DNA of 64,000 nt from Amoebophrya sp. A120 (Eukaryota > Sar > Dinophyceae > Syndiniales > Amoebophryaceae): the NCBI GenBank assembly GCA_905178155.1, contig CAJINV010000003.1, positions 10,984,388 through 11,048,387 on the forward strand, written 5' to 3'. Within the stretch, counting starts at the first letter, position 1, and each line of letters opens with the position of its first letter. The notes under the pieces were generated by a model. That model saw nothing but the letters and a program-made list of their open reading frames with translations, did not search any database and was not told where the DNA came from. A program made the translations under genes and the position numbers. This document shows, in pieces, positions 33,501-45,200 of the stretch.

Positions 33501-34794
33501 AGAGGCAAGACAGAGGCCCCATGCCGCTGCTTTGCCTGATTGTTCATTCATCTTGGTCATCTTCCCCCAACATACCCACACAGGCCCGTCGCTACATTCG
33601 CATGTGGCGATGCGCTGGCACGGCGAAGTGGCGACTGCACTTTGGGCAAAGAAGTACAGGCCTAGAGCGCTCCGAGCTCTGAAGCGGATCCGCAATAAGT
33701 CGCACGAGCAGCGGCTAAAGGTCGCGCAGCATGAGGCTCCGGAGGGTGAAGCAGATTGCCTGGCGCTGAAGGAATCGGGCGCACGTTACGAGGACACCAT
33801 CCCCGACGTGCTCGCGACGACAGCCGGCGCGGGCAGGATCTCCGACTCGTCAGCCGGTGCGGGCTCCTGCGATAGATCTAGCTAGTTGAATTCTTATCAG
33901 CTGCACTTATCTAGGACGCCACTTTAGCTAGGTGAATTTAGCGCGGACATATGCCGGCAGGCATGCGTAACAGACCTGAAAATTTTTTGAAAATTATACC
34001 TCATTTCTTGATCAAAAAAAAGGCAAAATGGATGGGGATGGGTGTTTTTTCCTGGATACATGACGCATCCATCACAGAGCGTCGCGCTTGGTTACGGTGG
34101 TGAAGTGTGCCGCCCAAGGAAATTTCGCGTGACGCTGACGTCCAAGGAGGATCGCGACGCGTTGATGAACTTGCTGGAGACTTTGCGTGCCTTTCCATTC
34201 GGAGAACACGATCAGTACCCGGACTTTGGAAAAAATTGCATCTGGACCCGGCGGGACGAATTCTGTCGGATTCTGCATGCGGCGGAAATTCGGAAGTTGT
34301 ATTTGACGCAGAACAAGAAGCACGACAAGGAGCAGGACCAGGGAGCATTAAGCCAAACCCCGATGTCCTCGCCGTCGATTTTTTCATCTCCCACGGACTA
34401 CTTCAAGAAGATGAACAACTTGAACACAGAGCTTCTCGCGTTCAGCTCCGATTTGCACGACCCAGATGTAGTCGAGAAGTTGTTTGATACCTACGAGCCG
34501 CTGCTTGCGCACGTGTCGCGGTTGCAGGTCATTTCCGGCGGAGCCACGAATTCGACATCCGTTGACCACTTGATCAAGATCGCGGAGGACGATGACAACA
34601 AGAACAACGCGGAGGACTCCGGATTAGAAGCGGACGGCGAAGCTGCAGCGTTTGACGAGCATGGTGGGGAGGACTTCGAAGTTCAGGATGAAGAAGAGCA
34701 ATCCAATGGATGCGACAGCGACACACCGTCGTGCACTGCGGATGCGGAATCGGGTCTTGACTTTTTCGTCATCGTGCCCCAGCTAAGCTACTAA
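30574..34794 (+). CDS. Unrecognised protein split by two introner-type elements
   Basis: Exons 30574-30789, 31103-32122 and 34078-34794 give about 650 residues in one consistent frame. The first join removes a 308-bp introner; the second is GT-AG (TTG|GTATTA to CACAG|AGC) and spans a 1.95-kb intron holding the 1746-bp large element. The N-terminal third is polar and low-complexity. A folded-looking block lies at about 31580-32120 (YEVWLPAVTSRFKTWLG, AVWFEFLFSIDSWPM) and another at 34078-34330 (FRVTLTSKEDRDALMNLLET, ending near RKLYLTQNK). The C-terminus is acidic. No family recognised and no function proposed. Whether exon 3 belongs to the same gene rests on splice phase alone. Confidence 0.6.
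30790..31097. mobile_element. Introner element (308 bp) with 50-bp terminal inverted repeats
   Basis: Flanked by the direct repeat TGTCA (30785-30789 and 31098-31102). The left end TATGGATGTGTCAGGTTTGA runs on through a copy of the right end in reverse for about 50 bp with few mismatches, through AATCGTCAAAGTTGAAATA and TGCAT. Removal with one repeat copy joins TCC GTG TCA to AGT GTG AGC in frame. GT-AG is not available at the required join. Confidence 0.85.
32506..32729 (+). other. Open segment in large element 2, possible first exon
   Basis: A 74-codon open stretch with protein-like composition (RAALRAFVGGDLARESYRG, AFGEALNLMREGVFAG) ends at a GTAAGT donor-like site at 32730. The next CAG acceptor-like site is at 32814-32819. 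No counterpart was found in the 1469-bp element and no family was recognised. Confidence 0.3.
33553..33885 (+). pseudogene. Protein-like segment in large element 2
   Basis: Open frame beginning about TGPSLHSHVAMRWHG, then LWAKKYRPRALRALKRI, continuing to a TAG at 33883-33885. The first 38 residues match the segment in the 1469-bp element position by position (TGP, SHVA, RW, LWAK, RP, AL, R). The pattern of changes favours protein-level constraint. The segment is preceded by CACACAG, an acceptor-like site. Confidence 0.45.
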
Positions 34795-36270
34795 CTAGAA
34801 CTCGGTACTCCAGTGTCTTGAGCGTAAGCCTGATTTGCACTACACGTCGATAACAACTACAACAGACACTTTCATTTATGCTAGGATCCACTGCGGATCG
34901 GGATCGGCAGAGCTAATATTTTTGAAGTTCAAAAAGTTTTGCAAAAGTAGTAAGGTCCTCTATCGTCATCTTTCAGCGGTGAAGGTGATGATATCAGAAT
35001 CATGAAGATGATTCACACAACTACTAAGCTGTGGACCAATCATGCTGCTAAATCATCCCGCGTTTTACTCAGATGTTGTACGATTTTTTTTTCTCCTGAA
35101 AATGCCACCCTGTCACCAGCACGCGGGCGTTATAAAAACCCACCGAGCTATCATCTATAGTAAAGCAGCAGCACCACCAGCAGCTTCTCACTACTTGATT
35201 TATCAAATAAAGCCTCAAGCCTGTGGAGCATTGGTCGGAAATCGCTTCGATTCATATTGTTGTGACCGCCAATTACAGGTACGCTTCTTGAATACGAGGA
35301 ATGAAGAATAAAGTAGATGACAATAAAAAATGAATATTTATAATTCTTAGGCAGAGCTTCTCCTTCTGAATGAATCATAATTGAAATAGGACGACTGCTT
35401 TGCTCGTCGACGCGTCCGTCTCCCATCTCAAGGTTAAAGGCTCAGTCTCTTGTCTGTTTTGAGATTTTGCAGCTTTATTTCGGAATAAAGGAGCATTCAG
35501 CTTGTTGTACTACTTGTGCGAGCTTTCTTTTGCGAATAACTGCTTGACTTTGTCTTTTCGTCTGATCCCTATTTTGAGACGAAAGAAGAACAAGAAGACT
35601 CTCTGCAGATTAAGATTACCAAAGCGATTTCCTGCTTGCAGCGTTTAACTGTTTGCCAGACTTTGCCGCTTTGCAATTCGGCGAACTGCAACTGCTTGTG
35701 GTTGAAAATTTTTTTGTTGTTGCCGTCTGGAGGTTTGCACCAACAAAAGGCCTGAATCGGGACATTTCAGGGAAGTGCCTGCACCAGATTCTGTTGACGA
35801 AATGGGAGACTAGCCAGAGTTGATGCTAGAGAGTGTCGAGGGCAAGCCAAAATGTACGGAGCGTTCTTCACTTTGAGAGAGAAGTCTGGAGACACAGGCA
35901 CGCGGCGTCGTCTTTTAAGTATAATGATAATCGTAGGTCAAGTTTGGACACGGCGAAACTGTGCACGACTTAGAAGGGGACGATATCGGCTATTTGCTGC
36001 TTCTCTGCATCCGCTAGCACAGCTGTGCTGCTGATGTACGCTCCTGCATGGCCACCCGCACCCACTGCTCGTTAGCATGCGCACTGCAGGTCGATCGCTA
36101 TCAAAGGCGAAAAGTCCGAACTACTTCTTCTAAATCGTTCGTCTCTCCTGGTTGTATTTAGTTCGAACCAGAGCTGCACTGACTTGAGCGTGAGCCAACT
36201 ACATAGAAAAAGAACGATACCCCCGCCCTCGTAAATGTAGAACACCACCTCGCGGCTACCCATTTTCAAA
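34795..36270. other. Intergenic, 1.5 kb, no gene seen
   Basis: No coding signal on either strand and no clear repeat. A small palindrome (CAGCACAGCTGTGCTG-like) lies near 36015-36030. Confidence 0.5.
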
Positions 36271-39200
36271 ATGGTTGGACCTCCCGGCCGCAGGCTGAGT
36301 GCGAACAATCCGAACCCCTTTTTGGGAAAGAACGGGGGAACAACGACCGGAACGTCAACAGCAAATGTGTCTTCTTCACTGCCAGGGGACCACTCCGAAC
36401 CTCACGGGGCATCGGCGGACGCCCGTGGAAGTCCGCAACGCGCAGTCGGCGCCGGATTTTCCCTTTCCCCGAAATCGCCGAAGCGAGGAACGAAGAGCAT
36501 CAAGGACCTCTCCCAGCTTTTCTCGGGGGGTGCGGCAGCTGGAGCTGCATCTACTTCGGGTTCCACGACTGGAGCGGCCTCCTCGTCATCTTCTTCTTCG
36601 TGTCGATTGATGTCCTCGTCCTCGACCCATGGTGCTGGTGGGGGATTCGGTGCAGCTGTTACTACAGCTTCTAGGGACGTCGACAAGAACCCACCTGGGC
36701 GGTCGTTAGGGGGTGCGCCCCGAACCGCCAAGCACTCCTCCTCTTCGTGTAGTAAGCCTGACGCTCCGGGAGGTCGTAAGGCAACTACCTCGTCCTCTAC
36801 CACCACCTCCTCGCATTCACCGGGGAAAAAGGCTGCAGACAGCTGGATCACATCAAATCAAAACCGGTCAATGCTGACGCCGGACCGCGATTTATCGGCC
36901 GGAAAATCTTCTTGTTCGCCAAAGAAGACTTCTGAGCAGGCGCGCGACGGCCAAGAAGTCGAGGGTGGTCCTCGTCCGAGGACCAGTGTAGTCTCATGCG
37001 GTCCGCCTGGAGCAGCAGTAAAACCTGCCGAGATCAACCTGTCGGCCCCACCGGGTGCGGGTGGGTTCAAGGGACCGCCCCGGCGGAAGCCCTCTACAGT
37101 CGTGACCGGTCCGCTCGTCGGTTCGCTGGCCGCTGAAGGAAATAAAGCAAAAGGGTCCAGCTCAAGAACCGGTTCCGCTTCGCCTGCAAACAAATCGTCT
37201 CACGTCGAAACCATCTCGAAAGCTCCAAGCGAAACCCATACCAAAACGCCTGAAAGACCGAAGAGTCCCGAGCAGCCACACGTAGAGGCGAGTGACTCGC
37301 TTGCAGAAGTTCCTGTTGCCGCGGGGAATGGCAGTGAAAAAGCGACTTCCTCCTGCTCTGGAAGCCCGACGCGCAGTCCACTGAGTCTAAAGCAAAGGAC
37401 CAAGCTGATGAACCAGAACAACCGCGGCCCAGCTCCTGCATCTTACCAGCCACAGATTGTCCGCACGCCGAAACTTCGACCGCTTAACAAACGAAAATCC
37501 GATATCGTTGATCGCGACCAAGCCAGCAGCAGCAAGCCTGTACTGAGCCACCTTCTTTTGATACGTTGGCTCTGACGATGGAGCTCTTCGTTCTCCTTCT
37601 TCAGATTTTCATCTTCTGTGTGCACAAATCATTGACTCGAAATCTTCGACGACGCCAAACAAAAATTATTGAGATTGTTGTTGTTCCTGTATGTAGCGAA
37701 AAAAATAACTAGCCAACATCCACCTCCTCCTGGTACCTCCTGTGAGTGTGAAGTGATAAAGCATCAGCCACAGTTTGTCACACTCACGAACCATACGCGA
37801 AGCTATCAAATGAATTCCAAGTTAGTAAGTATACACATCTTGCTAAGGTTGTATCACCACCGGTGCGTTTGTTGTACTAAAAAACCTTCAGAGAACCACC
37901 TTCAACACAGTTTCGCCCAAAAGCACGCACTTCATCGTTGGAAGCTGACGAAGAGGAGGTACCCAAGAAGTCCGAAGGCGGTGTTGTTACATGTTCGAGG
38001 ACAAACACGGACTTGCAGCTTTCTACTACTGGTACAAAACCTGACGTTCTAAAGGACGTGGAAAACCCAAGTACAACCTTGACGAAAACACCTGTACCTG
38101 GCGAGACGGACGAGAATCCAGATGTTGACAAGGCAGAATTGAATCATGACGATGCTGGAGCGAATAACCCTACTTGTCACGATCATCCCGTCGAGGACGC
38201 CATAGGTATCTCCGCCGCCGGAAAGGTAGTGGCGGCCTCACACAATTATACAACTACTGCTTTCGATATTGTTTCCGGCGCTGATGTTAAAGAGATGCTT
38301 TCGTTTCCGAGCCAGAGCACGGCTGGGGCTGCAATGAAAGAAGAAGCATATGAATCCGCTGGTGGCGGGGCACATAATTCAGCAGCTGCAGACGAGGCGA
38401 AACAAGAAGACGTCGCTCCACCTAGTTCCGAGAACACCGCGCGAAATTTCCAAGACGCTGACGCACCTACGCCAGACCCAGAGGACGACGCGGTTAGTGA
38501 GCTCGTGATCGTCTCAACGAGGGGGCGGGACGACGAAGAGCAACCTTCTGGGTCGAGTGTTTCAACAGACCTCGGCCCAGAGAAGGTGAGAAACCGAGAC
38601 AGTGGGGAAGAACGGTATGGAAATGAAGCTCAGGCAGACGCGGACGGAGAAGCAGCTATGAACACGTGCCCCGTCCCTGTGACGGTGCTGTCAGCGTCTC
38701 CCCCGAAGACCGGGGACGAGGCGGAAGCAGGTGGGGGAGCACGACCCGTCGGAAGCGGAACCGAACCGGCATCAAACGCAAACGAACACAATGCCACAAG
38801 TGACGGAAAAGAAGAAAAGAGGACGGAAGAGGGAGAAGAGGATGAAATTTGCGTTGATGGCGAACCCTTGGTGTTGCCACCGGCCACGGCAGCTCCTGCT
38901 GCGCAGAGCGAGACACTACCCGGTCCTGGTGCCCAACTACAGCACGACTGCTCTACTACTTCGGTGATCTCAGAAGAACAAGTAGCGGAGTTGCGAAGAC
39001 AAGTTGCCGTGCTACAGGAAAGTCTTGCGGAGAAAGATCGCCGACTAAAGTCACAAGACGAGCACATTGCACAGCTGACGGAACTACAAAAGGACGCGAC
39101 ACTGGAGACCAGCGCATCCTGCAAGTCGACCGCCCCGTCCAATCTAGGTTCATCCTCCGGCGTTGGAGTTTTTCTCCCAACTCCAGCTGGACCACCGGAA

Positions 39201-42200
39201 ATCGCTTCGGGCGCCGGGATTTCGATGGTCGGAAGTGCATTGAGGAAGCAAAACAGCACCGAGCTGCGTGGGAGCTGCACGCAAGCGATTTTGCTAGAAA
39301 CATCTTCCTCTGCTGCACCCACCTCAGCATCCAATTCAAACAAGGAGGCGACCACTCGCACGAGGGGTCCATTCTCGATTGGATTGTCCGCGCAGCAGAC
39401 CACGTTGAGCGCAGCGCCGCAATCAGCAGCGCGCACGCCACAGGAGGAACAGAGCAGCTTTCTGTCGGCGAACGATATCTCCCCAGTCGATGACAACAAG
39501 TCCGTGTGCGAATATCTCAGTAGTGCGCTGAGTTCCAGTAATGCGGGTAGTGCGGTAGCTTCTCCAGCGGAAAATATCGCAATCGTAACTCCAGTGGCAA
39601 CTACATTAAGTGATCACGATTCATCAGCACCAGCAGAGACAGACAGTGGACCTTTGTCGGAAAAGGAATCAGCAAGATGCGACACAACTTCTGCAACGAG
39701 TGCCGTACTTTTGTCGTCTGCGTCTTCATCAAAAGAGTCGTCGACCTCGAGTGCTAGTGGCAGTCGCGCAAGCACTGTTTGCTCCGCTGCCGTCGAAGAA
39801 AAGGTCCGGGCAGAACTGGAGCAAAAGTTTCGTGAAGAACAAGAAAGGTGGAAGAAAGCGAACGCTGAATTGCAAACCGAACTCGAGCGATTGAAAGCAG
39901 GAAGCGCGGAAATACAAGTGGTTTCGAACAAAGGAGGTGCTGAGAACGCCACTGCGATCAGCGAATCGGAACCGCGGAAGAGTGTTGCGCCCGTTCTTGC
40001 AGAGGACCCGCAGGAAGATGAAGATGAGCTTGTGTGTCTGCGGCGCAAAATAACGCAGCTTGAGGAGGAGCTGCGAACGGCCAAAAGCTTCAGTAGCAGA
40101 TCTGCATCTACGCCAGATGCGGGCGACAGCGAACGGAGCAGCGGCTCACAGGCTGCAGGAGCTTTTTCACTCGGAGTTGTGAAGCCCCTCGTTTTGCATG
40201 TTGCTCCAGCATGTCCTCCCGGTGGGGAACATGAGGACGTTCCAAAGATTGAAGCTGCATCCGACGTCCCAACCGCGGACACGGGCGTGCCAAGCAACGG
40301 AGCAGGAAACGCAGGGAAGGGAAAAGGAACTGGGAAGATGAAGGGTCCACCTCCACCTCCAGTACAACCTTCTTCCACCTCTCCCGCCATCGAAGGCGCG
40401 GCATCGTCAACGTCATGTGAGACACCTTCTGTTGTATCAGACGTGAGGTCTTCCTCTTCCACAGTGGCAGGACTGACAACAAAAGGCAAGCCGGGTGCAG
40501 CACCGTTGCCGGGACCGAAGGGCGGACAGAAGGCCGCGCCGCCGCCGCCACCCTTAGGTCCTGCTGTAGCTTGCGGAAAGTCCTCTGCGCCCCCGCTCGA
40601 GGCCAGCTGCGCAACTAGCAGCTCGACGACCTGCTCCAAGGGAAAAACTAAAGGTGCGGCGGTACCAGCTGCCGGGAAGCCACAGACTGGGCCCTCACCG
40701 CCAGGTGGAGGCAAGAAAGGAGCCGCGGCACCACCGGGCGCAGGAGCAGTGGGGAGCAAAAAGGGTGGCGGCAAAGGTGGAAAAGGAAAGCACAACCGCG
40801 CCCCACCGCTCCCGCGAAGCAACGGCTTCATCAATATTCCGTGGGCTGTTATTTCCGAGACCGCTTCGGAACGGACACAAGAACAGCTGGAGAAGACTGT
40901 CGGCGACTTCCTCGGGCCCCTTTACAACGTCGGCAACATTCTCGGCGAGGTGCAAGTTGCGGCCACCCCAGAAGATGTTGACAACACGGAAACAAACGAA
41001 GAGCACGACACTTCTAGACCGGTAGATGAACAACGGAATTTGGGAAGAACGGCGGGGCCCGTGCTCAACAACCGTGGCGGCTGTAGAAACAACCCACCAG
41101 GAGGGGGCGTTCTGGTTTTGCCAACGATCAACGAGAATACGCCAGCAAGCAGTCCCTCGGCCGCATCCACGTCCTCTGCGTCCGCAACGCCTGCAGCTAG
41201 TTGCACGACTCCCGCCCGGCAAACAGAGGCCCCGAAAAAGCGAAAAGCAGCGTCCCTGTGGTCCAGGAAGCTGGTTTCCAAGGTTTTGATTCAGGACCGC
41301 ATGCTATCCTTCTTCAAAAAAGTGCCCGCAACGTCTACCGGCCTTGCTGCGGGGGGAGTGGGCGGGAGCAAGCCCGGATCCGCAAAAAACTCGCCGCTGG
41401 ACGACGACTGCGCCAGCGGTGAACAAGGCGGCAAGAGCGGCGACGCGAGCACGAAGAAGCTTTGTCTGATCGACGGCAAACTGGTGCAGCATGGTGAAAT
41501 CTTGTGGCGGCAAATCGTGAAGGAGTTTCCGGCCAAGGACAGTCTGGAAACGTGCGAGAAGTTCCGCAACGCGTTCCTGAATTGCACCCTGAAGTCACCC
41601 GACTCGCTGGCCTCCATCCGACCGCTTATCGACTGCGTCGCCGAGGCCCTGGAGCAACAAGACAGCGACAACGGCAAGGAAAGTCTGCTGGCGCTGCGGA
41701 AAAATGACGAAAGCCTGAAGAAGAAATTCCAGTACCCACACCTGCACAAGCTCTGCTTCGACGTGATCAGCATCTCCGGGTACGACGAGCGGATCGACGT
41801 GCTGATCTACAAACTCGAGTTCTACCAGCAGGAAAGCGAGCTGCGGGCCCGGATTCAGGTCGTCCGAAAGGCGATCGACGTGCTCATCTCGAAAAAGCAC
41901 GTCCTGCGCAAGTTGTTCCAACTGATCCAGGACCTTGGAAACAAGCTGAACGCCGGCTGCCAAGCGCCAACAGCGGAGCACGGCTTCCGGCTTATGCACA
42001 TTGCAAAAGCATCGTAGAACTAGAGAATAAAAGTACTATGTGGTCGTGTAGCTGGGTGGATGAAATTGAAAGAACTGCGACGTGGACGTACTCATGAAGT
42101 AAATTGTATGTAAATAACGATCATAACGAAGATGAAGAACGGAAAATATTTTTTTAGTACATTTGTACTTGTCATGGAAAATGCCTGCAATAAAGTTAAA

Positions 42201-45200
42201 GATTCACACACGCGTGATCAAGAAACAATTAATAGGCAGATCTGCCACGAAAACGAATGACTACACGTGGATGGTGAAGCAGCATGTGCATTACTGCAAC
42301 AAGAAGTAGAAGCATGACCACTTCTACGGCACAACTTTTGCACAGAATACGGCTCACCTCGCTGCAAAAGATCTGCGAAATCAAGTGTGCATCGTTGACC
42401 GCAACGATTCTGCACTTCGTGTTGTGCATGATGGGCGAAGAAGACAGTATGGTGTTCACTGACGCGGACTGCAAGGCGCTGCGCGAGGCCCGGTCCGTGC
42501 GCACGTATGCCATCTATGACCGAACGAAGGACCTGCTGCAGCCTATGAGCGAGCTAAAGGAGCTAGTGAGTACCAACACCTACAACAAGAAACAGATCAA
42601 GCGGCGGCGCGAGACCATTGGTGGACAAGTGGACAAAAAGGACCGCTTTCATGAGGAGATTGAGGGCTTTCTCCTAGGCGCCGCGTCAAACGAACGAGAG
42701 CTGCGGCGCGAGACAGAGCAGTTCTTCGCACGATACCTGCAGTTGGGGGTCTTTTTCAACGACCTACAAACTGTTTGGCCGCCGCCATCCAAGGAAAGTG
42801 ATCCTATCAAAATGATGAAAAGCGCAGCTCCATTGCACGTTGCCCCCCCAGAAAAAAATGCCGATAATTTGTCGGACGCCAAACGGCAACTACTTTTTGT
42901 CTTGTGTACAACTACAGCTGTCACTGCGAAGTGGCATAATTCTGCTCCAGAATGCTCTTTCGACATACAGGGGGTGCTGTGTGCCACCTCTGGCATGAAA
43001 GATATCATCGCCGCGGCTGTACCAGTGCTGTGCAACACAGGCCTACAATCGTTGCTACTCTAGGTCGAAAGGAAACTTAAAGTTTTCAGCAGTGATACAT
43101 TCTTTCAACCAAATTGCTGGCAAGTACTATCAATCTACACGAGTTAGCTCAATTGCGAGGAAGCTTCGAAAGAATTCCAACGGTTTCCCAGTCTGGAGCT
43201 GCAGGGGCGCTTTTCTTTGTGATATGTCCGACCAAAGATTTGTTCGAGATTTTCGACGTATTCGCGGAAAAAATATGAAAATGCACAACTCCCTCGTCCT
43301 TAACATTCGTCTTCGTCACGACGCAATATTATTTCTGATCAAATCGACAACTTGAGGACTCCGCCGTGCCTCTGAAGTGCGCGGTTTGCCCGGCCCTGCT
43401 TTGACACCCGTGTACTATGCATGTGCGGACTTCTTTATCTTCAGGTGAAGGCCACATTTTTAGTAATTGTCGCTTTTGTTGCTGCTCATGCTTTTCATAT
43501 GAGTTGGGCGGGGATGCTGGGGAAGAATCACAGTTGTGCACTCCCATAAGAAGTCCGGGCGGTACAGAAGGACCTCGGGTTTCATGTTGATCCGCACCAG
43601 CAAGGCCGCAAGTCCCTGAATCGCAGTTCCACAACGATGCTTGTGGCGCGGGACCAGGCAGAAGTCAAAAACGTGTCCATGCTGCGAGAATACATCCAGT
43701 CGTCCTGTCTCAAGGCAGACCCAGAAGAGGAAGCGCAGCCACAGTTGGAAACCGTCGAAAGCTTTGTACGTGGAGGCAAATCTTCGTCCCCTAACACTGC
43801 TTCAAGGACAGCATCGGCAACAAATCGGGGCGACGATCGGTAAATACTAAATAGAATACCTTATTGAATTGTTCTTGCGGAGGACTTGTTTCAATCCATA
43901 ATTTTGCTGTTGCGTCATCTTCTTGGAGCGCGTGGCTTCTTTTTGATGTTTTGAAAATTGGCTTCTTTTTCTTTGATCTGTTTTGACATTAAGATGCGTT
44001 TCTGATTCTCCAACGTGGATGTGAGAATAAGCAACGGACAGTGGCGGGATATTTTGCCAAACCGATACCGAACAAGTCGAGGATTTTGCATGTACCAATA
44101 GATTATACGCACGTAGTACCTGCTACAAGTAGCCTTCACTGATTCTTCTATGCACGCATGAGAGCAGTCGTCGTACACAAAAATCGCGAGGACGGCAACG
44201 TCATCATCTTATCTGTCAGGCTCTCGCCCCCGAGCTCGCCAGAGGGAAACAAGACGAGCCCAATCCGCTTTTCTGCCTGTCCACCGAAAAGGAAAACGGC
44301 CCCTGCGGTCGTCGCGGACCGGTGTCTTGCTCAGTTCCGCGAGATCAACACCGCACCGGTGCGGGTGGTGGCCCAAGAGAAGGTTGCCACCACTTCAGCC
44401 TTGCCCAGTCCCGTGGAATCGCAGGGGAGCAGCGACCAGCACAACATGTCGGACGTTTCCGCCTGGAGTCCGGACGAAGAAAATAGATCCGTGTCACTTA
44501 CCGAGCCGCACCAAGTACTAGAACCCCAGCAAGATGAACCCGAGTCGACATCTACAAAGATCGCGGTTTCGGAGGCCCCAAGAAGAACAGATGGCACCAC
44601 GACCTTGGGAGCAGCAGACGATGGACGCGATGACAAAATCGACCAAGCTAAAAAAGCAAATTCTTCACCCGCCACGAAAGGGAAAGTAAGCAGTGGAGCC
44701 GACCACGCGCCCCAGTTGCGCGGTGCAGATGTTGATAACGAAAACGAAGCAAGCAAAACTGCGATAAGTGTTGCTGATCCTCCTTTTCCACAGAGAAGTA
44801 AGTTTATGAAGCGCGACGGTGCACCAGCTGCGAAGGCCGTGAGGTTTTTCTTATGTGGTTCAGTTCCCAAGATAAGTTAAATCATTTAACTGAGAAAAAT
44901 GAAACGAAAAAAAGACCCCAACAAAGCCACGAACTGCTGTCACTCAGCAGCGGAAGCTTCTGGATGTCATAGCGAATAGGGAAAACCGCGCGACTTCAGT
45001 CCTTGTATTTGGTAGAGCTCGTCGTGGTGCCTCGCGTCGGTGTCGTTTATGTCGCTTGCGCTTCCGAGCCTCCACACCGGTGTCAAGTTGGGCTAGAAAC
45101 CTTCTTGGCCCCGCAGAGGGAGACCATGCCACGCCAGCAAGGAAAGGCTCTCGCGTTTTTTTTGTGAGCCGCTGAGATTTTTTCGATCTAGTGGCACAAG

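Larger units (their letters stand above)
32313..34058. mobile_element. Large inverted-repeat element (1746 bp) in an intron
   Basis: Flanked by the direct repeat CATGA (32308-32312 and 34059-34063). Left end TATCCAGGAAAAAACACCCA and right end TGGGTGTTTTTTCCTGGATA are inverted repeats that extend through the CATCCCCATCCAT block. A second, subterminal inverted pair (CTAGCTAGTGGCGTCC near 32446 and GGACGCCACTTTAGCTAG near 33914) is present; the left member also occurs in the 1469-bp element near 27610. Nested hairpin parts (GTGGATGGGTGTTTTTACC types) lie at 33015-33075 and 33240-33300. Several open segments suggest coding potential. Confidence 0.85.

Noticed and set aside
39614-40834. Long minus-strand open frame (406 codons) opposite the formin
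   Set aside because: It is the mirror of a Ser/Ala/Pro-rich coding exon with GC-rich third positions, has no domain, and the plus strand carries the FH1 poly-proline region.
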